Shown: positions 1 through 9,175 of the stretch, piece after piece
How positions within the stretch are numbered: the stretch's first letter is position 1
Layout: every line of letters starts with the position of its first letter
From: Azospirillum sp. SYSU D00513
GTDB lineage: Bacteria; Pseudomonadota; Alphaproteobacteria; Azospirillales; Azospirillaceae
Assembly: GCF_017356015.1 (NCBI RefSeq)
Contig: NZ_JAFIQV010000001.1
Location: 1 to 64,000 of the forward strand
Direction: 5' to 3'
Length of the DNA stretch: 64,000 nucleotides
Position numbers and translations under genes: made by a program
Notes under the pieces: generated by a model
The model's database searches: none
Seen by the model: the letters and a program-made list of their open reading frames with translations, nothing else
What the model was told of the DNA's origin: nothing

Positions 1-72
1 CGTGTCCGTCAGGTCGCTCGGGTAACGACGGTCGTCATCTTTGTACTTTTCCCGCTGCGCGTCTGTCCACAT
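1..72 (-). CDS. IS5-type transposase, N-terminal fragment (runs off left edge)
   Basis: Reading the minus strand from an ATG at 72 gives 24 residues, MWTDAQREKYKDDDRRYPSD followed by LTDT, before the window ends. The MWT...RYPSDLTD pattern is typical of the start of IS5-family (DUF4096-type) transposases. A strong ribosome binding site (AGGAGG, about 85-90 on the minus strand) sits the right distance upstream. Only the first residues are visible, so I cannot tell whether the gene is intact. The family call rests on a short stretch and is moderately sure. Confidence 0.6.
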   Translation of the reverse strand, partial: MWTDAQREKYKDDDRRYPSDLTDT

Positions 73-131
73 CGTCCACTCCTCCTGCCGTCACCAACAG
101 GCAGAAGCAGGTTTCAGTCAAACAGGCTCTC
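1..131 (-). mobile_element. End of an IS5-like insertion sequence
   Basis: The partial transposase start at 1-72 is preceded on its own strand by about 60 bases of non-coding sequence. The outer end is likely near 109-131, where the minus strand reads gagagcctgtttgactgaaa. That would be a plausible terminal inverted repeat, but the other end of the element is outside the window and cannot be compared. The outer boundary is an estimate. Confidence 0.4.
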
Positions 132-163
132 AAAGCCCGCCGATTCGCTTCGGCGGGCTTTTT
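132..163. terminator. Rho-independent terminator, bidirectional
   Basis: A perfect 12-bp stem (132-143 with 150-161) has a 6-base loop (144-149). It is flanked by A residues on the left and a T run on the right, so it can act on both strands. It lies just outside the presumed insertion-sequence end and may have belonged to a gene to the left of the window. Confidence 0.75.
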
Positions 164-235
164 CTTTGGTCCCGCCCTCCTTGTCCCGCCGGCTGCGCGT
201 CGCAAGCGCCCGGCCGCCCGCTCGGTCAACCACTC

Positions 236-361
236 ATACGATTTTCATGAAGTCCTGACCTGTGGTCAGGACTTCCGCGCCATGGGGCGCGGGGGCGGGG
301 CGCGGGGCCGCAGGCGCGGCCCTAAACCGGGTTCGGAGGTCGGAATTTCCGAACCCGGTAT
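236..361. repeat. Two-hairpin intergenic repeat, copy 1
   Basis: This block is nearly identical at its left end to 39173-39220. It holds a perfect 12-bp stem (249-260 with 264-275, 3-base loop), a GC-rich middle, and a second perfect 12-bp stem (326-337 with 348-359, 10-base loop). The middle differs in length between the two copies, while both outer hairpins are kept. That pattern suggests a dispersed REP-like element and argues against a one-off terminator. No reading frame through it looks real. Confidence 0.75.
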
Positions 362-565
362 CAGGGGCGAATACAGCCGAAGTCGAAGAATACATATGGA
401 TGCTCAAGGCCATACCGGTGGCTGCCGAGAAAAAGAATGAAGATCCGTTAAGAGCCACTTGTCACAGCTCCTTGCCCGCAGTCCGCCTGTACGCGGAATT
501 GTGTCACTTGACGCCCCTTCAATTGCCTCCGCATAGTCGAAAGAGGTACGCCAAGGGAGCTAGAA
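362..565. other. Non-coding stretch upstream of the DyP operon
   Basis: Together with the repeat and terminator to its left, this makes up the gene-free interval 73-565. It is less GC-rich than the genes around it and presumably carries the promoter of the three-gene operon starting at 566. I see no clear operator or small gene in it. The AGGGAG ribosome binding site of the first gene is at about 555-560. Confidence 0.5.
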
Positions 566-1273
566 ATGTCGAATGTTGCCGGCAAGGCCTATGCGATGAA
601 CGTCATCACGCCTATGAGGCCTTGCCTGACCTGGGTCAACCGGTTGATCTTCATGTTCGCGCGCGCGGTGCCCGCGACGCTGTCGGGCCTGCTCGGCCTG
701 TCGATCATCCATTTCGCCCGCTGGGTCATCATCCCCCGCGACAAGTGGCCGGATTTCGGCCAGCCGAAAGAGCAGCTGATCAACGACTACATGCTGTTCT
801 GCTCGAACTTCAACGGCACCTGGGACCAGTACATCGACGCCTTCTCCGACGGCCTGCCCAACGGACTGGATCTGTTCTGGTATTCGAGCACGAAATACCC
901 GCACTCGATCCCCATCACGCCGTTCAAGAACTACATCCGCGCCAACCAGATCGACACCGACTACTACTACAACGCCACGCCGGGTGCCGCACAGCGCGAC
1001 ATCAAGGCGGCGCTGCGCGTGCGCCGGGCGCTGCTGGACCTGGCCGAGAAGCACGCCACCCAGACGCCGGCGGAATTCGCCAAGTCCTACCGGGACGCGC
1101 TGGTGGCGGTCCAGAACGACCTGGGCTCCAACGGCTGGGCGCCCGTCGCTTCCAACGACACCATGAACGCCGAAATCAACCGCCAGCGCTTCATCGATGA
1201 GGTCTGGAAGAAGCCCGAGGCGAAAGGCGAGCCGGCGACGGCGCCCGCACCGCAGGCCGAGGAGGTCCACTGA
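566..1273 (+). CDS. Unknown protein in DyP peroxidase operon (235 aa)
   Basis: I do not recognise the family. The start is supported by AGGGAG seven bases upstream. The protein has one hydrophobic stretch near residues 25-55, perhaps a membrane anchor, then a soluble region rich in Tyr, Asn and Asp, and a Pro/Ala/Glu-rich tail. The stop codon overlaps the next gene's ATG by one base (TGATG), and that gene overlaps the DyP gene, so the three products are almost certainly made together. A role linked to peroxidase function or its location is inferred from that coupling only. Confidence 0.7.
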   Translation: MSNVAGKAYAMNVITPMRPCLTWVNRLIFMFARAVPATLSGLLGLSIIHFARWVIIPRDKWPDFGQPKEQLINDYMLFCSNFNGTWDQYIDAFSDGLPNGLDLFWYSSTKYPHSIPITPFKNYIRANQIDTDYYYNATPGAAQRDIKAALRVRRALLDLAEKHATQTPAEFAKSYRDALVAVQNDLGSNGWAPVASNDTMNAEINRQRFIDEVWKKPEAKGEPATAPAPQAEEVH

Positions 1274-2412
1274 TGCCCAACTACGACGGCGGCCATTATT
1301 TCCTGACCGCGTTCTTCCCGGTCGATCTGGAACCGTGCAAGGACTCACAGGGCGTCGTGACGTCGCCCAGCTCCCGGCTGCGCAACGCGCTCGCCACCCT
1401 GCCCAACACCGTCCAGGTGCCCCGCGGCAAGCCGGGCTACGACCGGCGCAGCCCCTTCGCGCGCAACAAGCGCACCCATCTGGCCCGCATGGTCGTGATC
1501 GACGACCCCGCCTACAACGGCCGTGACCCCGGCGACGCCATCGTCCAGGGCGCCACGGGCGTCGATCTGCTGGCGGCCCAGCCGCAGGACCATCTGTCCC
1601 GCCCCTGGCTGATGCTCGCCGCCGACTTCGACGCGCCGGAGGGCGCCGACGGGGCGCTCGACGCCTGGGCCAGGGAGATCTGGACGGAGATGGAGCCCGA
1701 GCTCCGCGCGGTCTTCCGGAACTGCGTCGGCTTCGACAAGGTCCAGGACGCGGCCGGCTTCGCGGCCTACCTCCGCAAGGGGCAGCTCGAGACGACCATG
1801 TCGTTCAACGACTACTGGATCGACCCGCCCCCGCTTCCCTCCATGTCCATGCCGGCCCTGGCCGCGCGGGCGCTCGGCGCCTTCGCCTTGGTCGGCATTC
1901 TGGGCTGGGGGCTGAGCCTCACCGGCTTCCCGGCGGCGCTGCTCGGCGGTCTCGTCGCCGTGGCGGCGGGCGTGGCCGCGGCCCGGCGCAAGGCGGCCTG
2001 CGGCACCATCAGCCTCGCCCAGGCGCTGCGCGTCCTCGGCGGGGTGGCGGCGCTGGTCGGCGGCCTCGAATACGCCGTCTGGGCCGTGCTGGCGAGCCTG
2101 CCGCAGACCGCCGGCTGGGCCGGCATCGGCTGGATCGCCCCCGTCGGGCTGCTCGGCATCGCCGCGGCGCTGGCCGCGGGTGCGCACACCATCAACAAGC
2201 TCGGCTCGGCCCCCTTCGGCACGGCCCCCAACTCCGACCTGCGGTCGGTGCTGAAGAGCCTGCACCTCCAGCAGAACTTCACCCGCTTCGCGATCGACAA
2301 CCAGGGTGTCGACGCGGCGTCCCTGCACAAGGAGTTCGGCCGCTTCCTCGCCGAACTCAAGCCCTCCGACATCAACGGCCCGACGCAGGCTCCGGGAGTG
2401 TTCCGGTCATGA
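1273..2412 (+). CDS. Unknown membrane protein in DyP peroxidase operon (379 aa)
   Basis: The first 190 or so residues look soluble with mixed alpha and beta character, and the spacing recalls a ferredoxin-like alpha/beta fold. Residues about 195-310 hold several hydrophobic segments, probably four membrane helices, followed by a soluble tail of about 65 residues. The gene starts within the previous stop codon (TGATG) and its own stop overlaps the DyP start (ATGA). Its place between an unknown protein and a heme peroxidase suggests it anchors or serves the enzyme at the inner membrane. I cannot name a family. Confidence 0.75.
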   Translation: MPNYDGGHYFLTAFFPVDLEPCKDSQGVVTSPSSRLRNALATLPNTVQVPRGKPGYDRRSPFARNKRTHLARMVVIDDPAYNGRDPGDAIVQGATGVDLLAAQPQDHLSRPWLMLAADFDAPEGADGALDAWAREIWTEMEPELRAVFRNCVGFDKVQDAAGFAAYLRKGQLETTMSFNDYWIDPPPLPSMSMPALAARALGAFALVGILGWGLSLTGFPAALLGGLVAVAAGVAAARRKAACGTISLAQALRVLGGVAALVGGLEYAVWAVLASLPQTAGWAGIGWIAPVGLLGIAAALAAGAHTINKLGSAPFGTAPNSDLRSVLKSLHLQQNFTRFAIDNQGVDAASLHKEFGRFLAELKPSDINGPTQAPGVFRS

Positions 2413-4046
2413 TCACGCTGACGACGACGAAACCCGCGGCCAAAGAGGTCGAACTCGAACTCGCCGACATCCAGGGCAACATCCTGACGGCCTATGGCCG
2501 CCTGGGTTTCCCCAAGGCCCGCTACCTGGTGCTGAGCTTCGACAAGAAGAAGGCGCCGCAGGCGCGTGAGTTCGTGAACGCGCTGCGCCCGAAGATCACG
2601 ACGGCCCTGCGCTGGCCCAGCTCGAAGGACATCCCGACCGGTGCGGTGGTGGCGGAGCGGCCGATGGTGGCGCTCAACGTCGCCTTCACCTTCGACGGGC
2701 TTCTCGCGCTCGGCGTCTCGATCCGCACCCTGCGCGGCATGCCCGACGACTTCATCGAGGGCATGCGCGCCCGCCGCACGATCCTCGGCGACGACACGCC
2801 CGAAAATCCGGTCGAGGAGTGGGATCCGGTCTGGAATCCCGAGCGGGCCGAAGGCACCGTCCACATGCTCGTCACGCTGAACGCGCGGATGCGCGAGGAC
2901 GGCACGGGCCTGCCCGTGCCGGAGCTGGACGTGATGACGAGCTGGATCCAGGACCTCTGCGCGCGGTCCGGTGGCGCCGTCCGCATCCTGAAGGGCCATG
3001 GCGGCCCCGACGCCGAGTACCAGGACCTGTCGGCCCTGACGCAGGACGGCATCCCCTGCGCCAAGGAGCATTTCGGCTACACCGACGGCATCAGCGACCC
3101 GGTCTTCGACGGGCAGTACCCCGACGGCTACGCCAAGTCGGTCGCGGTCGGCGGCGGCGCCACCGACGGCCAGGGCAACTGGCGGCCGCTGGCGACCGGC
3201 GAGTTCCTGCTCGGCTGGCCGGACGAGGCGCAGGAGATCCCCGGCGCGGCCATGCCGCTGGACTTCAGCCGCAACGGCACCTTCATCGCCTACCGCAAGA
3301 TCGCCCAGGACGTCGGGGCCTTCAACGCCTGGGTCGAGGACGCCGCGGCCAAGCTGAAGGTTCTGTGGGATCTGTCCAGCCATGAGGAGGCCAAGGAAAC
3401 GCTGCTCGCCAAGATGGCGGGACGCTGGACCGACGGCGTGCCGCTGGCGGTGGCGCCCGACTACCGCAGCTGGCTTTCCTTCAACCAGGAGTTCCCGGCC
3501 GACAGCAAGGACCCGGCCGTCCTGGCCGAACGCGGCCGCCGGCTGGTCGATTTCCTCTACCAGGGCGACGAGACGGGCAGCCGCTGCCCGGTGACGGCCC
3601 ACATCCGGCGCGCCAACACGCGCGACATGCTGGATCCGGAGGCCGCCAACAAGGACCCGAAGTCCCGCATGGGCTCGGCCCTGAACAACCGCCGGCGCAT
3701 CCTGCGGCGCGGCCTGCCCTTCGGCGGGAACAACGGCACGCCGGGCGAGAAGGGCATCGTCATGCTGGCCGTCTGCGCCAGCCTGCAGCGCCAGTTCGAG
3801 TTCGTCCAGCAGCAGTGGATCAACTACGGGCTGGACTTCAACGCGGGCAACGACACCTGCCCGATCATCGGCAACCACGGCGAGGACGCCAAGTTCGTCA
3901 TCGCCGCCGACCCGAAGACCGGCAAGCCGCCCTTCATCGCGGCCCGGCTGAAGCAGTTCGTCCGCACGCGCGGCGGCGACTATTTCTTCGTGCCGTCGAT
4001 GACCGCGCTGCGCATGATCGCCATGGGCGTCACCGACCCGACCTGA
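2409..4046 (+). CDS. DyP-type heme peroxidase
   Basis: Dye-decolourising peroxidases use heme and hydrogen peroxide to oxidise a wide range of substrates. The family signature GxxDG is present as GYTDG at residues 223-227. The proximal heme histidine is likely H398 in the CPVTAHIRR stretch, followed by the conserved RRGLPFG region. The N terminus has the usual DIQGNIL start and no signal peptide, so the enzyme is probably cytoplasmic. At 545 residues it is longer than the small A and B types and resembles the larger class. It is the last gene of a tightly overlapping three-gene operon. The natural substrate cannot be read from the sequence. Confidence 0.92.
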   Translation: MITLTTTKPAAKEVELELADIQGNILTAYGRLGFPKARYLVLSFDKKKAPQAREFVNALRPKITTALRWPSSKDIPTGAVVAERPMVALNVAFTFDGLLALGVSIRTLRGMPDDFIEGMRARRTILGDDTPENPVEEWDPVWNPERAEGTVHMLVTLNARMREDGTGLPVPELDVMTSWIQDLCARSGGAVRILKGHGGPDAEYQDLSALTQDGIPCAKEHFGYTDGISDPVFDGQYPDGYAKSVAVGGGATDGQGNWRPLATGEFLLGWPDEAQEIPGAAMPLDFSRNGTFIAYRKIAQDVGAFNAWVEDAAAKLKVLWDLSSHEEAKETLLAKMAGRWTDGVPLAVAPDYRSWLSFNQEFPADSKDPAVLAERGRRLVDFLYQGDETGSRCPVTAHIRRANTRDMLDPEAANKDPKSRMGSALNNRRRILRRGLPFGGNNGTPGEKGIVMLAVCASLQRQFEFVQQQWINYGLDFNAGNDTCPIIGNHGEDAKFVIAADPKTGKPPFIAARLKQFVRTRGGDYFFVPSMTALRMIAMGVTDPT

Positions 4047-4079
4047 CGCGCCGAATTGACACGCCCATCTGGTGCGTGA

Positions 4080-4105
4080 CGGCGGCCCTTTTCCTCGGGC
4101 CGCCG
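4080..4105 (+). terminator. Hairpin after DyP operon
   Basis: A perfect 9-bp GC-rich stem (4080-4088 with 4097-4105) has the loop ttttcctc and lies 33 bases after the DyP stop codon. It has no T run, so it may be a weak or factor-assisted terminator. Confidence 0.45.
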
Positions 4106-4227
4106 GACCGGCTGGGCCGGTGAAGCAGAAACAGGTGAGGCGGAAATATGGGAGAAACGGTCCGGTAACCCCGTTCCACCCGTTCCGCGCTGTTTCACCG
4201 GCCCGTCCGGCCCCCTATATTCGGCCT

Positions 4228-6174
4228 ATGCCGATCCGTATGCTCCCCGACACGCTCGTCAACCGCATCGCCGCCGGCGAGGTCGTCGAGCGCCCCGCCG
4301 CCGCCGTCAAGGAACTGGTGGAGAACGCCATCGATGCCGGCGCCACCCGCATCGAGGTGGTGGTGCGCGACGGGGGCAAATCGCTCATCACCATCACCGA
4401 CGACGGCTGCGGCATGACGCCCGAGGAGCTGACGCTCGCGGTGGAGCGGCACGCCACCTCCAAGCTGCCGTCGGACGACCTTCTCGACATCCGCTCGCTG
4501 GGATTCCGCGGCGAGGCCCTGCCCTCCATCGGCGCCGTCAGCCGTCTGACCATCACCAGCCGGCCGCGCGGGGCCGACAGCGCCTGGGCGATCCTGGTGG
4601 ACGCCGGCGCCAAGGGCGCGCCCCAGCCGGCGGCGCTCGCCCAGGGCACGCGGGTGGAGGTGCGCGACCTCTTCGCCGCCGTGCCGGCGCGGCTGAAGTT
4701 CCTGAAGGCCGCGCGCACCGAATACGACCACATCTCCGACTGCATCGAACGGCTGGCGATGGCCCATCCCGGCGTCGCCTTCACGCTCGCCGACGAGGGA
4801 CGTTCGGGCCTGCGGCTGGGTGCGTGCGGCGGCGAGCCGGCGGAGGCGCGGCTGGCGCGGCTCGGCGCGCTGATGGGGCGCGACTTCCAGGACAACGCCA
4901 TTCCCGTGGACGCCCTGCGCGAGGGCGTGCGGCTCAGCGGCTGGATCGGGCTGCCGACCCTGCACCGCCCGACCGCCCGCCACCAGCACCTGTTCGTCAA
5001 CGGCCGCCCGGTGCGCGACAAGCTGATGGTGGGTGCCGTGCGCGGCGCCTACATGGATTTCCTGCCGCGCGACCGCCACCCGCTGCTCGCCCTGTTCCTG
5101 GAGCTGGACCCGCAGGAGGTGGACGTGAACGTCCACCCGGCCAAGGCGGAGGTGCGCTTCCGCGACCAGGCGCTGGTGCGCGGGCTGATCGTCGGCTCCC
5201 TGAAGCACGCGCTGGCCGAGGCCGGCCACCGCGCCTCCTCCACCGTGGGTGCCGCGACGCTCGACGCCTTCCGGCCGGAAACGCTGGCCACCCCGCCGGC
5301 GGGAGCCTACCCCCTGCCCGGCGGCACCCCCGCCGGACGGCCCTCGCCCTGGGAGGGCGGCGGCTTCGGAGGCGGCTTCGGTGGCGGTTTGGGACAGGGG
5401 CCGGCGGCTGGCTTCGGCGAGTACCGGCAGCCCTCCTCCTACCCGCCGCGCGGCCTCGCCGAGCAAGCGGTGGCGTTCCAATCGCCCTTCGCGCCGAAGC
5501 CCATGGGGCAGGTCCCGCTGTCGGGCCTCGACGTGGCCCCGTCGGCCCGCCCGCCGGAATACGCGCCGGAACCCTTGGGCCGCCCGCGCGAATCCCACCC
5601 CCTGGGTGCCGCGCGGGCGCAGGTCCACAACAACTACATCGTCGCCCAGACCTCGGAGGGCATCGTCATCGTGGACCAGCACGCCGCCCACGAGCGGCTG
5701 GTCTATGAGCGGATGAAGACTGCCCTGCTGGAGGGCGGCGTCAAGCGCCAGGCCCTGCTGATCCCCGAGCTGGTGGAAATGGACGAATCCTCCGCCGACC
5801 GCCTGCTCGCCCGCGCCCCCGAACTGGCCGAGCTGGGGCTCGTGCTGGAGGGGTTCGGCGCCGGCTGCGTCATGGTCCGCGAGGTGCCGGCGCTGCTCGG
5901 CCAGGCCGATGTGAAGCCGCTGGTCCAGGACCTCGCCGAGGAGCTGGCCGAACTGGGCGACGCCCTGTCCCTGAAGGAGCGGCTGGAATCCGTCTGCGCC
6001 ACCATGGCCTGCCACGGCTCGGTGCGCTCCGGCCGCAGCCTCAACATCGAGGAGATGAACGCCCTGCTGCGCCAGATGGAAGCCACCCCCCACAGCGGCC
6101 AATGCAACCACGGCCGCCCGACCTACGTGGAGCTGAAGCTCTCGGACATCGAGCGGCTGTTCGGGCGGCGGTGA
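4228..6174 (+). CDS. mutL: DNA mismatch repair protein MutL
   Basis: MutL links MutS mismatch recognition to strand removal. The N-terminal GHKL ATPase is intact: [10 protein letters not shown] at 29-38, DDGCGM at 58-63 and FRGEAL at 93-98. A Gly/Pro-rich linker (about 365-465) joins it to the C-terminal dimerisation domain. That domain carries the endonuclease metal motif [12 protein letters not shown] from residue 483, with ACHGSVR from 594 and QCNHGRP at 625-631. This MutL should therefore nick DNA itself, as expected in bacteria without MutH. The start at 4228 gives 648 residues and begins MPIRMLPD, the usual family start. A longer in-frame reading upstream looks non-coding. Confidence 0.96.
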   Translation: MPIRMLPDTLVNRIAAGEVVERPAAAVKELVENAIDAGATRIEVVVRDGGKSLITITDDGCGMTPEELTLAVERHATSKLPSDDLLDIRSLGFRGEALPSIGAVSRLTITSRPRGADSAWAILVDAGAKGAPQPAALAQGTRVEVRDLFAAVPARLKFLKAARTEYDHISDCIERLAMAHPGVAFTLADEGRSGLRLGACGGEPAEARLARLGALMGRDFQDNAIPVDALREGVRLSGWIGLPTLHRPTARHQHLFVNGRPVRDKLMVGAVRGAYMDFLPRDRHPLLALFLELDPQEVDVNVHPAKAEVRFRDQALVRGLIVGSLKHALAEAGHRASSTVGAATLDAFRPETLATPPAGAYPLPGGTPAGRPSPWEGGGFGGGFGGGLGQGPAAGFGEYRQPSSYPPRGLAEQAVAFQSPFAPKPMGQVPLSGLDVAPSARPPEYAPEPLGRPRESHPLGAARAQVHNNYIVAQTSEGIVIVDQHAAHERLVYERMKTALLEGGVKRQALLIPELVEMDESSADRLLARAPELAELGLVLEGFGAGCVMVREVPALLGQADVKPLVQDLAEELAELGDALSLKERLESVCATMACHGSVRSGRSLNIEEMNALLRQMEATPHSGQCNHGRPTYVELKLSDIERLFGRR

Positions 6175-6386
6175 GAGAAAGGCTTTAATAAACCTTTATG
6201 AAAAGGCTCACCTAATACTAAAATTTGGACCGGTCAGAAGTAGGATCAGAAAGCATACATCATGGAGATGCGTTTGATGACTTTTCTCATGAGTAATTAC
6301 AGGAGGCAGACTTCATCGCTTTTCAGAATTTTACTGGGCAGTATACTTTTTACCACAGAATACTGCCCAATTCACAATTCCACCCT
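6175..6386. other. AT-rich non-coding junction after mutL
   Basis: Immediately after the mutL stop codon the base composition drops sharply and stays low to about 9160. This is the left junction of the inserted segment. Apart from the hairpin at 6335-6369 I see no gene, no tRNA and no obvious direct repeat marking the insertion point. Confidence 0.5.
6335..6369 (-). terminator. Hairpin downstream of the 93-aa gene
   Basis: A perfect 10-bp stem (6335-6344 with 6360-6369) lies 17 bases past the stop of the minus-strand 93-residue gene. The T run is poor, so its role as a terminator is only likely. Confidence 0.45.
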
Positions 6387-6668
6387 TTAGTAGTTCGCCT
6401 CCTCATACTCGTTAGCTTCTGGCGCGCCAACAGCCATCACGACCGTGCGTGCACTGACATTCACCCAAAATCGTCCGCATCTATTTCCTCGTACATTCTG
6501 GAGAGCGCGATTAACATCGGTGGCTGCGGGGACGCCAAACTGGCTAGCGAAGGTGACCGCATACCCTCTGCCCGTCCAGAGTTGTCCGTCAGAAGATTGG
6601 TTGCAAGGAACACCCCAGGAGGCTTTTTCGCCACGAGGGATATAGGGGGTGCCAACGTAATCTGCCAT
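6387..6668 (-). CDS. Small unknown protein in AT-rich insert (93 aa)
   Basis: I do not recognise this protein. The start at 6668 (MADYVGTPYIPRG) is chosen because a good AAAGGGA ribosome binding site precedes it. The longer upstream reading has no such signal. The product is soluble, with two cysteines (C22 and C64), aromatic residues spread through, and a charged tail ending EANEYEEANY. It is divergent from the helicase gene and shares its low-GC composition, so both probably arrived together. A role as partner or control element of the helicase is a guess from position. Confidence 0.6.
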   Translation of the reverse strand: MADYVGTPYIPRGEKASWGVPCNQSSDGQLWTGRGYAVTFASQFGVPAATDVNRALQNVRGNRCGRFWVNVSARTVVMAVGAPEANEYEEANY

Positions 6669-6874
6669 TATATGTCCCTTTGAGTAAGCCTGCACAAATA
6701 CACAACTATGCATGCGAACGGAGCATCGCTTTCCACCGATACGCATTACTACCTTGATTAAGGTACCCCATAAGGTAGTATGGTGGCAATGCGATTCTTT
6801 GTTTTCGTCATCCGACAGATACATGCAAACGAATGAAAAGCCCTATGGCTACATTTAGAAGAAAGAGTGCGAAT

Positions 6875-9082
6875 ATGAATGATAATAAGCATACCCATGT
6901 CACCTCACCCGCCAATAAAAGCCAAAGTGAAGGTGACGCACTCAACAAATCTGCAGAAGATAATTTCTACAACGACGCCGCCAACAATACAGGCAAAGGG
7001 CAATTCCTGGCGGACTACAGCGTCGATAAATCCATAATCTCGAAAAAGCGGGTCAAGTGGAGCCTGCTGAATGGGTTATCATTGCGCACTTGGCAAAGAT
7101 CTGCGGTTGATTCTTGGCTTTCCCATAATGGGCGAGGCATAATGAAGGTGGTAACCGGAGCTGGAAAAACAATTCTGTCATTAGCAGTCGCTGAGCATGT
7201 ACAGAATAATCTAGAAAATGATCTACATGTTGCAATTATAGTCCCATCTGTTGTTTTAGCAAACCAGTGGAGAAGCGTCCTCCTGCAGCATGGAAGCTTA
7301 GGAACTGAAGCAATTGGAATGCTAGGTGGCGGGCATTCCGACCAGTTCACTTCAGAGGTCCGCATACTTATAGCAGTTCTTAACTCAGCTGCTCAGAAAT
7401 TGCCTGAAATCGTTCGATCTGCAAAGGTCGGCGATCGTTTATTGCTAATTGTGGATGAGTGTCACCGAGCGGGAGCATCTGAACGCCGTAAAATTTTTGA
7501 AACACAAAGGCGCTTCTCTTTAGGACTTTCAGCAACTCCAGAACGTGGCGACGAATTTGACGATAGCGCTAATAACGATGAAGCTTACCAAATGCCGTCA
7601 GGGGATGCTGTCTTGGCAGCCGAGCTTGGCGAAGTCGTCTATCAACTGAACTATGCCGAAGCAATTAAGACAGGAACACTCGCCGATTTTAAAATTGAAC
7701 ATTATGGCCTAGCACTCACTACCGATGAAAGAAACAAGTACGACCAAATTTCTCAAAGTATTTCTGACCTTCGGCGTGAACTAGAAGGGCGTAACAAAAG
7801 AGGCGAAGCCCTTCTTAGATGGTGCCGCTCTGCAGCGGGAAGGAACGACCCTCGGGCTCACCAATTTATTCAATTAACAACTGAACGAAAAATTTTACTC
7901 TACAAAATGACGTCACGTGTCGATGCCGTCAAATTGATCATCGAGCAGGCTCTTTCGTATGACATAAAATCAAAGGTTATTATTTTTCATGAAAGCATTG
8001 AAGAGGTAAACAGGATTTATAAAATTCTTGTGGACCATGGATATCCAGTTAGGGTTGAGCATAGCAAGCTGACCGGAACAGAGCGAGAGAAGGCTATTCA
8101 AGATTTTCGCTCTGGAAGCGCTCAGATAATTGTGTCAGCTAAGTCACTGATTGAGGGGTTCGATGCACCATCTGCTGATATCGGGATAATCGTTGCCGCC
8201 TCCTCATCCGTTCGACAGAGGATACAGACATTAGGACGCCTGTTGCGTAAAGGGCAGGATAAGGTAAAGCAGGCTCGGCTTATAATTTTCTATGCTCATA
8301 AAACGGTTGATGAATTTATTTATGAAAAAGCAGATTGGGAGGAGTTTGTTGGAAAAGGAAGAAATGAATACTATAAATGGGCGGATATCAAAGAGCCCCC
8401 ACAGGCTGTGGGCGAGCCTCCACGCCGACCGCGGCGCCATGACGGCGACATCACGCCCAACGAATTAGAAGCCGGCGGACCTTACCCAGGGGTGTTTGAG
8501 GGAAGAATTTTTAGCCGTGACAGCCAAGGTAACATCATTGATGAAGAAGGAAAGTCTCTTCGGCCTACGGCAGAACTGAAGGCTATTTTGGCTCAGTGGA
8601 TGCACGGCGGTGGTCGGTTCGCAGTAACGCCAACCCGCAAATACATCATACGTATAAACGGAGGAAACAAGGAAGGACATAAGTTACTATGGCTCGGCAT
8701 TGCCCCTACCGAAATGTTCAATACCTCACCAGAGAAGGCAGCATCTTACTCGACCGGGCCGCTGAAGGAAGGTGATGTCTACCCATTCTCTCTTGAAAAG
8801 TCGTGCAAGTTTTCTGTTCTACAACGTGACCCACGTTTGGTCGCATTGAAAAAAGGCCGAAACGTGCAATTCGTAGTTTCTCCGGAAAAGCTAATCGATG
8901 CTGAAAAAGCTGAACGATTACAGAAAATTATTGACTCACTTCATCGCGTTTACCGCTCAGGACGCTTAATAAATAAAATATTAGTCACTGATAACGGAGA
9001 TGCGGTATATGAATACGAGGGAGTTCCTTACTTTATCGGAAAAGCACCAGAAGGAAAGCAAGGCTTCGAATTTGATAGCTAA
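6875..9082 (+). CDS. SF2 DEAD/DEAH-box helicase in AT-rich insert
   Basis: This is a superfamily 2 nucleic-acid ATPase with all core motifs: Walker A TGAGKT at 94-99, Walker B DECH at 194-197, motif III SATP at 219-222 and motif VI QTLGRLLR at 451-458. The order and spacing resemble XPB/UvsW-like translocases. Residues after about 530 form a separate C-terminal region of about 200 residues that I cannot assign and that might be an effector or DNA-binding domain. Start 6875 is preferred for its AAAGAG ribosome binding site; ATGs at 6833 and 6845 in the same frame are alternatives. The gene's low GC and unrelated neighbours (mutL and a GH13 gene) point to horizontal transfer. Phage defence is one possible role. 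Confidence 0.88.
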   Translation: MNDNKHTHVTSPANKSQSEGDALNKSAEDNFYNDAANNTGKGQFLADYSVDKSIISKKRVKWSLLNGLSLRTWQRSAVDSWLSHNGRGIMKVVTGAGKTILSLAVAEHVQNNLENDLHVAIIVPSVVLANQWRSVLLQHGSLGTEAIGMLGGGHSDQFTSEVRILIAVLNSAAQKLPEIVRSAKVGDRLLLIVDECHRAGASERRKIFETQRRFSLGLSATPERGDEFDDSANNDEAYQMPSGDAVLAAELGEVVYQLNYAEAIKTGTLADFKIEHYGLALTTDERNKYDQISQSISDLRRELEGRNKRGEALLRWCRSAAGRNDPRAHQFIQLTTERKILLYKMTSRVDAVKLIIEQALSYDIKSKVIIFHESIEEVNRIYKILVDHGYPVRVEHSKLTGTEREKAIQDFRSGSAQIIVSAKSLIEGFDAPSADIGIIVAASSSVRQRIQTLGRLLRKGQDKVKQARLIIFYAHKTVDEFIYEKADWEEFVGKGRNEYYKWADIKEPPQAVGEPPRRPRRHDGDITPNELEAGGPYPGVFEGRIFSRDSQGNIIDEEGKSLRPTAELKAILAQWMHGGGRFAVTPTRKYIIRINGGNKEGHKLLWLGIAPTEMFNTSPEKAASYSTGPLKEGDVYPFSLEKSCKFSVLQRDPRLVALKKGRNVQFVVSPEKLIDAEKAERLQKIIDSLHRVYRSGRLINKILVTDNGDAVYEYEGVPYFIGKAPEGKQGFEFDS

Positions 9083-9175
9083 TTGCATTGACCAGGAAGT
9101 TGCATAGAAAAGCTATTGTCTAACTCTCATGCAGCTTTGCACATAACGTCACAGGAGGTAGATTGCTTATTGCCC

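Noticed and set aside
1812-3878. 688-codon minus-strand frame opposite the DyP operon
   Set aside because: High GC leaves many long frames open. The plus strand shows DyP motifs and overlapping start and stop codons.
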